Origin: Bradyrhizobium sp. CB1650
GTDB lineage: Bacteria; Pseudomonadota; Alphaproteobacteria; Rhizobiales; Xanthobacteraceae
Length of the DNA: 64,000 nucleotides
Reading direction: 5' to 3'
Assembly: GCF_029761915.1 (NCBI RefSeq)
Contig: NZ_CP121695.1
Location: forward strand, 682,001-746,000
Position 1 is the stretch's first letter; the number at the start of each line of letters is the position of its first letter. The notes below the pieces were generated by a model. It made no database searches. It had not been told where the DNA came from and worked only from the letters and a program-made list of their open reading frames with translations. The position numbers and the translations under genes were made by a program. This document shows, in pieces, positions 58,265 to 64,000 of the stretch.

Positions 58265-58861
58265 TTAAATTCTGCCCGAGATCTCGTGCTCGGTCGGCAG
58301 CCGGCCGTCCGGTGTCAGATGATCGATCACCTGCGGCAGGTACTGGCTGAGGCCGGAGAGCAGCTCGTCACGCGACAGGCCGCTCTGGGCGGACAGGCTC
58401 TCGATCTGGTCGGCGCCGAGCGCATTGGCGAGATCGCCGGGCGCGATCGGCTTGTTCTGACCCTTGCCGACCCAGGAGTTCGCGGTGTCGCCATGGCCGC
58501 CCTGCTGGAGCTGATTGAGCAGATCGCCGAGCCCGCCGCTGAGCACGGTGCCGGCCGCGCCGCCCGCGAGCAGGCCGCCGAGCCCGCCCTTGAGCAAATC
58601 GCTGAGACCGCCGCTGCCACCGGGCCCACCGGCAAGAGCTCCGCCGCCAGCATTCGCAGGTGTCGGAGGCGGCAGCGGCGACCGCTGCTGCGGCGCCGCG
58701 TCCGGTTGGCCTGCTGTCAAATGCTTGAACGCCTTCCAGGCAAGCAGGCCGAGGATTGCCATGGTCATCGGCGACATGCCGCCGGAGGATTCTTGTGAGC
58801 TCGGCGTGCTCGGACCGCGCGGGCCGTTCTGCATGCCGTTGAGGACGTCGAGTAGACCCAT
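58265..58861 (-). CDS. YidB family (DUF937-like) protein
   Basis: A 198-residue protein starting MGLLDVLNGMQNGPRG with a Gly/Pro-rich middle (GGALAGGPGGSGGLSDLLKG) and a C-terminal domain with LGADQIESLSAQSGLSRDEL and LPQVIDHLTPDGRLPTEHE, matching YidB/DUF937 proteins. Function unknown. AAGGAGA precedes the ATG. It is adjacent to the GlsB-like gene on the same strand (about 40 bases), perhaps a stress-linked pair. Confidence 0.87.
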   Translation of the reverse strand: MGLLDVLNGMQNGPRGPSTPSSQESSGGMSPMTMAILGLLAWKAFKHLTAGQPDAAPQQRSPLPPPTPANAGGGALAGGPGGSGGLSDLLKGGLGGLLAGGAAGTVLSGGLGDLLNQLQQGGHGDTANSWVGKGQNKPIAPGDLANALGADQIESLSAQSGLSRDELLSGLSQYLPQVIDHLTPDGRLPTEHEISGRI

Positions 58862-59032
58862 GGTGCTCTCCTTTGGCGTTCTCCATCGGCGAGCTCTCGC
58901 CGGTGACAAGCCCCCGGGGCGAAAACATATGGGGCTCTCATGACGGTTACAAGGCAGATGCGACGCAACCGGACGGTGGGCAGCCGGCCTCGCCTCTGCT
59001 ATCGAAACGGCGGTCCATCCAGGGAGAACGGC

Positions 59033-60040
59033 ATGGTTGCGGAACGACCGATCGTGGTGGCCGGCGCGGGCGCCATCGGCTGTTTTGTCGGCGGCATGCT
59101 GGCCGCCGCTGGCCGCCGGGTCGCACTCCTGGTGCGGCCGCGGTTGAAGACCGAGATCGAGCGGTTCGGCCTGCGGCTGACCGATTTCGACGGGTCCGAG
59201 AACAAGCTCGCCGCGGGCCAGCTCGCGCTCTCCGAGGATCCTTCGATCTTCCACGACGCGGGCATCGTGCTGGTCACGGTGAAGAGCGCCGACACCGCCG
59301 ATGTGGCCGATCAGATCGCGCTGAATGCGCCGCAGGACGCCATCATCGTCTCACTTCAGAACGGCGTCGGCAACGTCGCTGCCTTGCGCGAGCGCCTGGG
59401 CGGCCGGCGCGTGCTCGCCGGCATGGTGCCGTTCAACGTCATCGCCATGGGCGATGGACGCTTCCACCGCTCGACCTCCGGCGACATCCATGTCGAAGCG
59501 GACCAGGCGGACACGGCCGCGGCGCTGTCGGTGCCGGGCCTCGCCATGCGTGCGAGCCGCGATATCACCGGCGTGCAATGGGGCAAGTTGATCATCAACT
59601 TGAACAACGCACTCAGCGCGCTGTCCGACATGCCGCTCGCCGCACAGCTCGCAAGCCGCGAATGGCGGCGGCTGTTCGCAGATCAGATGGCGGAGGGGCT
59701 CGCTGCGATGAAGGCCGCCGGCATCACGCCGGTATCGGCAACGCCGATCCCGCCGAACTGGACGCCGACATTGCTGCGGCTGCCGGATGCGATCTTCAAC
59801 CTGATCCTGGGGCGAACCATGAAGATCGATCCGGAGGCGCGCTCCTCGATGTGGCAGGATTTGAAGCAGGGACGCACGACCGAGATCGACTATCTCCAGG
59901 GTGCGATCATCGCGCTTGCCCAGCGCAACGGCGTCGATGCGCCGCTGTCGCGCCGCATTGTTGCGCTGATCAGGGAGGCCGAGGCGGCGGGCAAGGGGCC
60001 GCCGAGGTTGACGCCGCACCAGATCCGCGGCGGTGTGTGA
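59033..60040 (+). CDS. 2-dehydropantoate 2-reductase family protein (PanE-like)
   Basis: A 335-residue NADPH oxidoreductase: Rossmann start IVVAGAGAIGCFVGGMLAAA, SLQNGVGNVAALRE, and catalytic Lys region ITGVQWGKLIINLNNALSAL, with C-terminal SSMWQDLKQGRTTEIDYLQG and the invariant Glu. PanE makes pantoate for CoA, but paralogues act on other 2-oxoacids. GGGAGAA precedes the ATG. No other pan genes are nearby, so a catabolic role is possible. Confidence 0.9.
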   Translation: MVAERPIVVAGAGAIGCFVGGMLAAAGRRVALLVRPRLKTEIERFGLRLTDFDGSENKLAAGQLALSEDPSIFHDAGIVLVTVKSADTADVADQIALNAPQDAIIVSLQNGVGNVAALRERLGGRRVLAGMVPFNVIAMGDGRFHRSTSGDIHVEADQADTAAALSVPGLAMRASRDITGVQWGKLIINLNNALSALSDMPLAAQLASREWRRLFADQMAEGLAAMKAAGITPVSATPIPPNWTPTLLRLPDAIFNLILGRTMKIDPEARSSMWQDLKQGRTTEIDYLQGAIIALAQRNGVDAPLSRRIVALIREAEAAGKGPPRLTPHQIRGGV

Positions 60041-60067
60041 GTTTGCGCGAGGTGACGGAGGAGCGCG

Positions 60068-60280
60068 ATGAAGCGTTGCTTGACGATCGGGCTCGCGCTA
60101 GCCGCGGTCTGCGGCGCATCCACATTTGCTCAGGCCAGGCCGCCGACGGTCACGGTATCTCCCGGCTATGACGCGCGATTGAAGGAAAGCCGGTCGGCGC
60201 TGCGCGGTACGAGCACGACGGCACCGGCGAATCCGCCGGCGCCTTCATCCAAACGCGTCAAGAAGAGGCGGACGCATTGA
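60068..60280 (+). CDS. Small exported hypothetical protein
   Basis: A 70-residue protein: signal peptide MKRCLTIGLALAAVCGASTF with cleavage near AQA, then a short basic C terminus PSSKRVKKRRTH. GACGGAGGAG lies just before the ATG. It follows the PanE-like gene after 27 bases and may be co-transcribed. I do not recognise a family. Confidence 0.65.
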   Translation: MKRCLTIGLALAAVCGASTFAQARPPTVTVSPGYDARLKESRSALRGTSTTAPANPPAPSSKRVKKRRTH

Positions 60281-60298
60281 GGCGCCACATCCTCAATC

Positions 60299-60325
60299 GT
60301 CGTCCTGGCTTTTCGCCAGGACGAC
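60299..60325. repeat. Compact copy of repeat family A
   Basis: GTCGTCCTGGC-TTTTC-GCCAGGACGAC: an 11-bp perfect stem around TTTTC, between the convergent small exported-protein and secreted-protein genes; it could serve as a bidirectional terminator. Confidence 0.75.
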
Positions 60326-60385
60326 ATGGGACTTTGTGGCGAGACATTCCGCATTGCCGAGCGCCGGCAAAAACAAAGCAGCGAC

Positions 60386-61021
60386 TCAACTCTTCTTCGC
60401 CGGCTTGCTCGGCGTCGGGCTGAACAGCTTCTTCAATTCGTTCAATCCCTCCGACAGCCGCGGCCATTCGCAGGAGAACGCGCCCTTGGTGCAGTTCGCG
60501 CCTTTCGTTCGAGATCGCGCGTCACTGCCTGCGGCCTGCTGCACTTTCGGCCGCTCGACCGGGACAGGTACGCGCGGCGGGGCCTTCTCGGCCTCGCTGC
60601 GGAGTGCGATTTGCTGGAGCTGCTGTTCCTGCTGCTCGCGCTGCTGCCGCGCCGTGACTTCCGCCACGGCATTTTTGCGGCGCTCGTTGGCGAGATAGGT
60701 TGTGTAGGATTGGTCGATCTTCTTCTGCTCCTCCGGCGTCGGGTTGGGCCCGGCAATGTCGAAGGTGCGGTCCTGCAGGAAGTCGTAATAGGTATAGCCG
60801 CCGCCCGCCTTGCGGCGACCGGCGAATTTCGCGTTGCATTCGGCGAGCGCCGTCGTCTTCTCCGCCTTGGTGGCGGCTTTCTCGGCGGCGTCGGCGCATT
60901 CCTCGAAGTCGACCGGGGCGCGCTTCCACCATTGGGCGTGGCCATGCGACATAGGCAGCACTAGTCCTGCCAGAGCAACGACCGGCAACGCCGCACGACG
61001 CCATGCAATCACGGACGACAT
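60386..61021 (-). CDS. Exported hypothetical protein with charged helical region
   Basis: A 211-residue protein: signal peptide (VIAWRRAALPVVALAGLVLP then HGHAQ), then a mature domain with paired Cys (EECADAAEKAATKAEKTTAL, AECNAKF) and a Gln/Glu/Lys/Arg-rich helical stretch (EVTARQQREQQEQQLQQIAL). The C terminus has two more Cys (GANCTKGAFSCEWP) that may form a disulfide. Family not recognised. It is convergent with the small exported protein gene. Confidence 0.72.
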   Translation of the reverse strand: MSSVIAWRRAALPVVALAGLVLPMSHGHAQWWKRAPVDFEECADAAEKAATKAEKTTALAECNAKFAGRRKAGGGYTYYDFLQDRTFDIAGPNPTPEEQKKIDQSYTTYLANERRKNAVAEVTARQQREQQEQQLQQIALRSEAEKAPPRVPVPVERPKVQQAAGSDARSRTKGANCTKGAFSCEWPRLSEGLNELKKLFSPTPSKPAKKS

Positions 61022-61476
61022 TCTTCCAAGGGTAATCTCTAGGGGACTCAACCCGAACTGAATCGGACCGGATTTTTGCCCCTTTATTGCCGGCTTGTCA
61101 CCCGTGGAACCCGGGAATTTCATGGCTGGGATGCTGACATTTTTTGCTTGACGTGGCGCGGGAGTCACAGCCGTGCGGTTTGCGATGCGCAGATGGTTTG
61201 GCGACTGCGCAAATCAAGCAGGGACATTGAACATGAACGCGTTGCTCGTCTCGCGGTGGACACGGCAACGCTGATTTGCTTGCGGACACCACGGCTCGTC
61301 ATCGATCGCGCGCGCGGGCTGACCTCGACATGCCGGCTCGTAGCGCTGTTCGAGCTCCCAGGCTGCGCGGTGGAGCGACGAAGCGGATGACTTGAAGCAG
61401 CCACTGCGGCTGTTACAGTTTGATCGTGAGCGCTTCGCCCTGGAGCGGCACCAAGAAGACGAAGTGGAAACGCCTG
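61022..61476. other. 455-base gap, no supported gene
   Basis: It lies between divergent secreted-protein and CoA-ligase genes and should hold both promoters. A plus-strand frame of ~104 codons at 61076-61390 has no recognisable similarity and poor codon pattern. No repeat of families A-F is seen here. Confidence 0.4.
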
Positions 61477-62994
61477 ATGCTGCTACCCCTGTCCGACGTG
61501 CCGCGCTGGTACGCTCAACGCAAACCGCAAGGCACGATCGCCGTCCGCCATGGGCAGGATGCGTTGACATGGGATGAGCTCGAGCGCGGTGCCAACCGGC
61601 GCGCGCGGGCGTTCGCCGCCAAGGGCGTCAGGCCCGGCGATTTCGTCGCGATCGGGCTTCCCAACGGCAACGCGTTTTTCGAGACCAGTTTTGCGGTGTG
61701 GAAGTGCGGCGCGACGCCGACCTCGCTGTCATGGCGGCTGCCGCGCGGCGAGGCGGCGGCGGTGCTCGACATCCTGAAGCCCGCTCTGGTGGTCGGCGGC
61801 GAGGCCGACTGGAACGCGCCGAACCGTCTGCCCGCCGATTTCGTGCCGCAAGGATTTTCGGATGAGCCGCTGACGCCACCGGTCGCGCGCTACTGGAAGG
61901 CCATGACCAGCGGCGGCTCGACCGGTCGGCCCAAGGTGATCCTCGATCACCATCCTGCCGTGACCGACACCGCCGCGCCGCCGCCGCTCGGCATTCCCGT
62001 CGGCGCCTCGTTGCTCAATCCCGGGCCGCTCTACCACAATGCGCCGTTCATCCTGTCGCACTATGCGCTGTTCGCGGGCGGCAAGCTCACCGGCCTCGTC
62101 AAGTTCGATGCCGAGGAGACGCTGCGGCTGATCGAGCGCGAGGGCGTGCAATGGGTCAATTTCGTGCCGACGATGATGCACCGGATCTGGGCGCTGCCGG
62201 AGAACGTGCGCAACGCCTATGACCTGTCGAGCTTGCAGATCGTATTCCACATGGCGGCTCCCATGCCACCGTGGCTGAAGGAGAACTGGATCTCCTGGCT
62301 CGGACCGGAGCGGATCTGGGAGCTTTATGGCGGCACCGAGCGGCAGGGGGCCTGCGTCATATCGGGTACGGAGTGGCTGACGCACAAGGGCTCGGTCGGC
62401 AAGATCGGCGACATGGCTAAGCTGCGCATCATCGGCGAGGACGGCAACGACGTCGCGCCCGGCGAAACCGGCGAGATCTATTTCCTCAACAATGACGGCG
62501 CGGACGCCACCTATCACTATCTCGGCGCCGAGCCGAAGCGCCGCACTGATGGCTGGGAATCGCTCGGCGACATCGGGCGGCTGGACGCGGAAGGCTATCT
62601 CTATCTCGGCGACCGCCTCGCTGACATGGTTTTACGCGGGGGCGCCAACATCTATCCGGCCGAAGTCGAGGCCGCGGTCTCCGCCTGTCCGGGCGTGCGC
62701 TCCTGCGTCGTGGTGGGATTGCCCGATCCGGAATTCGGCCAGCGCGTGCATGCCATCATCGAGGCGGAGGGCGATGCGGACGGTCAGGCGATCGCCGACG
62801 GCATGGCGGAATTCTTGAAGGACAGGCTGAGCCGCTACAAGCACCCGGAGAGTTTCGAGATCGTCAGCACCTCGCCGCGCGATGATTCCGGAAAAGTCCG
62901 CCGCACCCTGTTGCGCGACGAGCGCGCGGCGTGGATGAAGGAAGGGCGCGCGTTCCGGATTCTGCCGGCGAAGGCACCGGCGCACGCCGACTGA
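61477..62994 (+). CDS. AMP-dependent acyl-CoA ligase
   Basis: A ~505-residue adenylating enzyme that activates a carboxylic acid to its CoA thioester. Seen: P-loop TSGGSTGRPKVILDH, ELYGGTERQGACVISG, hinge region LGDIGRLDAEGYLYLGDRLA and DMVLRGGANIYPAEVEAAV, and the catalytic Lys in DDSGKVRRTLLRDE. The ATG giving MLLPLSDVPRWYAQ matches family N termini; a GTG 51 bases upstream is also in frame. It is followed after 22 bases by an RraA-fold gene and a cupin gene. Confidence 0.9.
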   Translation: MLLPLSDVPRWYAQRKPQGTIAVRHGQDALTWDELERGANRRARAFAAKGVRPGDFVAIGLPNGNAFFETSFAVWKCGATPTSLSWRLPRGEAAAVLDILKPALVVGGEADWNAPNRLPADFVPQGFSDEPLTPPVARYWKAMTSGGSTGRPKVILDHHPAVTDTAAPPPLGIPVGASLLNPGPLYHNAPFILSHYALFAGGKLTGLVKFDAEETLRLIEREGVQWVNFVPTMMHRIWALPENVRNAYDLSSLQIVFHMAAPMPPWLKENWISWLGPERIWELYGGTERQGACVISGTEWLTHKGSVGKIGDMAKLRIIGEDGNDVAPGETGEIYFLNNDGADATYHYLGAEPKRRTDGWESLGDIGRLDAEGYLYLGDRLADMVLRGGANIYPAEVEAAVSACPGVRSCVVVGLPDPEFGQRVHAIIEAEGDADGQAIADGMAEFLKDRLSRYKHPESFEIVSTSPRDDSGKVRRTLLRDERAAWMKEGRAFRILPAKAPAHAD

Positions 62995-63016
62995 GAAATC
63001 ACAAGGACTGAACCGT

Positions 63017-63655
63017 ATGAGCATTACCATCGCCGCGGCCAGCGTGCCGAAGCCGCCGGCCGACATCATCGAGGGTTTCGCGAACGCGCCGACCTCGATC
63101 ATCTCAGACAATCTCGGCCGGCTGCCGGGCGCGGTGGGGCTGAAACCGTTTCATCGCAGCGGCAAGCTGGTGGGAGCGGCCTTCACGGTGCGCACCCGGC
63201 CTGGCGACAATCTCGCCATCCACCGCGCGCTCGAGCTGGTCGGGCCCGGCGATGTCATCGTGGTTGACGGTGGTGGCGACGAGACGCGGGCGCTGGTCGG
63301 CGAGATCATGAAGAACATCGCCGAGTGGCGCAAAGCCGAGGGCTATGTCATCGACGGCGCGATCCGCGACGTCGCGGCCTTCGCCGCCTCCGACTTTCCC
63401 TGCTTCGCCCGCGCGGTGATCCATCGTGGCCCCTACAAGAATGGTCCCGGCGAGATCAACGTGCCGGTCTCGATCGGCGGCTCGGTGATCTCGCCCGGCG
63501 ACATCGTCGTGGGCGACGAGGACGGCGTGGTGTCGTTTCCCGCCGCGACCGCGGCAAGCCTGCTGGAGGCGGTGCGCGCCCAGATCGTGCGCGAGGAGGA
63601 GACGCTGAAGGCGATCCGCGAGGGCCGCTACCAGGGCTCTTATGGAAAATCCTGA
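63017..63655 (+). CDS. RraA-fold protein (HMG/CHA aldolase or related)
   Basis: A 212-residue RraA-family protein: FHRSGKLVGAAFTVRTRPGD, DVIVVDGGGDETRALVGEIM, VIDGAIRDVAAFAASDFPCF with the GxxRD signature, and NVPVSIGGSVISPGDIVVGD. Family members are regulators of RNase E or 4-hydroxy-4-methyl-2-oxoglutarate/4-carboxy-4-hydroxy-2-oxoadipate aldolases; the Arg-Asp metal site favours the aldolase type. Next to an acyl-CoA ligase and cupin, a catabolic lyase is more likely than RNase regulation. Confidence 0.88.
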   Translation: MSITIAAASVPKPPADIIEGFANAPTSIISDNLGRLPGAVGLKPFHRSGKLVGAAFTVRTRPGDNLAIHRALELVGPGDVIVVDGGGDETRALVGEIMKNIAEWRKAEGYVIDGAIRDVAAFAASDFPCFARAVIHRGPYKNGPGEINVPVSIGGSVISPGDIVVGDEDGVVSFPAATAASLLEAVRAQIVREEETLKAIREGRYQGSYGKS

Positions 63656-63682
63656 TCGAGGAAGAGCGAAGGGGAGGACGGC

Positions 63683-64000
63683 ATGAGCCAGAAGGACGAA
63701 TTCCACAATCTCGACAATCCGAGCGACGGCCTGCTCCGCGAGCTCGCGCCGGGCCTGACCACGCGCATCTTCTCCGGCGAGCAGGCGATGCTGTCCGTGG
63801 TGACGCTGGCGCCGCATGCGGAAGGCACGCTGCATCATCATCCCGAGGAGCAATGGGGCGTGCTGCTCGAGGGTTCGGCGATCCGGGTCCAGGGCGGCGA
63901 GGAGATTGCCGTGAAGAAGGGCGATTTCTGGCGCACGCCTGGCAACGTGCCGCACACCATGCGCGCCGGCCCTGACGGCGCTCGCGTGCTGGACATTTTT
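63683..64000 (+). CDS. Cupin domain protein, 3' end cut by the window
   Basis: The first 106 codons of a cupin. GGGGAGGA precedes the ATG. Seen: metal-site motif LHHHPEEQWGVLLEG, and GDFWRTPGNVPHTMRAG with the second-motif His, together a complete double-stranded beta-helix metal site. The reading frame is still open at the window end. It is probably co-transcribed with the ligase and RraA-like genes and could act on the same organic acid. Confidence 0.82.
   Translation, partial: MSQKDEFHNLDNPSDGLLRELAPGLTTRIFSGEQAMLSVVTLAPHAEGTLHHHPEEQWGVLLEGSAIRVQGGEEIAVKKGDFWRTPGNVPHTMRAGPDGARVLDIF

Noticed and set aside
61076..61390. 104-codon plus-strand frame before the CoA ligase
   Set aside because: No similarity, irregular composition and no clear ribosome-binding site; treated as intergenic.

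Overview
The window reads as chromosomal DNA of a GC-rich alphaproteobacterium of the Bradyrhizobium/Rhodopseudomonas type. This rests on high-GC coding with short or overlapping gene junctions, aerobic cobaltochelatase genes (cobS, cobT) near bolA, a bo3-type quinol oxidase linked to a RegB/RegA redox pair, a SUV3-like helicase followed by S4, FdxA and CarD genes, and many small palindromic intergenic repeats typical of that group. The species cannot be fixed from the sequence alone. About 57 protein genes are supported. I found no tRNA, rRNA, CRISPR array, transposase or integrase.

Layout. 1-12.5 kb holds housekeeping and metabolic genes: the 3' part of aroB, a CNNM/CorC-type membrane protein, bolA, a J-domain protein, two divergent citrate-synthase paralogues (one with an N-terminal DNA-binding domain), DedA, cobS, cobT, a Tat-exported esterase/phytase-like protein and an Old Yellow Enzyme. 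12.8-22.2 kb is the most accessory-looking part: a small membrane protein, a PilZ protein, a DUF2235 hydrolase, a coiled-coil protein, a short second FtsZ behind a helix-turn-helix/coiled-coil gene, a decayed copy of the DUF2235 gene, and a 1304-residue SIR2-like protein in clearly lower-GC DNA. 22.3-30.1 kb returns to core genes: rpmB, a DUF3108 protein, the SUV3-like helicase, an S4 protein lacking a standard start codon, fdxA and carD.

30.2-36.0 kb is a catabolic cassette: a LysR-type regulator with two helix-turn-helix domains, divergent from a VanB-like reductase, a VanA-like Rieske oxygenase, a periplasmic binding protein and a MetE-like methyltransferase. 36.2-43.1 kb is a tightly packed minus-strand run, cyoABCD-surf1-regS-regR, which couples a quinol oxidase to a quinone/redox-sensing two-component system. 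A 23-bp near-perfect palindrome lies in its upstream region, shared with a divergent MFS transporter. 44.6-50.1 kb holds a LysR regulator, a TadE/TadG-like pair, an M48 lipoprotein protease and a nuclease-fold protein lacking a usual catalytic Glu.

50.5-64.0 kb looks like acyl-CoA or organic-acid catabolism: a periplasmic binding protein, two enoyl-CoA hydratases, a VOC protein, two acyl-CoA dehydrogenases, an SDR, a ketopantoate-reductase-like enzyme, an acyl-CoA ligase, an RraA-fold protein and a truncated cupin. Stress-type small proteins (GlsB/YeaQ and YidB families) and secreted hypotheticals lie between them.

The best candidates for something new are the SIR2-like protein beside the gene remnant, the short FtsZ with its HTH/coiled-coil partner, the HTH-citrate synthase with palindromes abutting its start codon, and the double-HTH LysR cassette.
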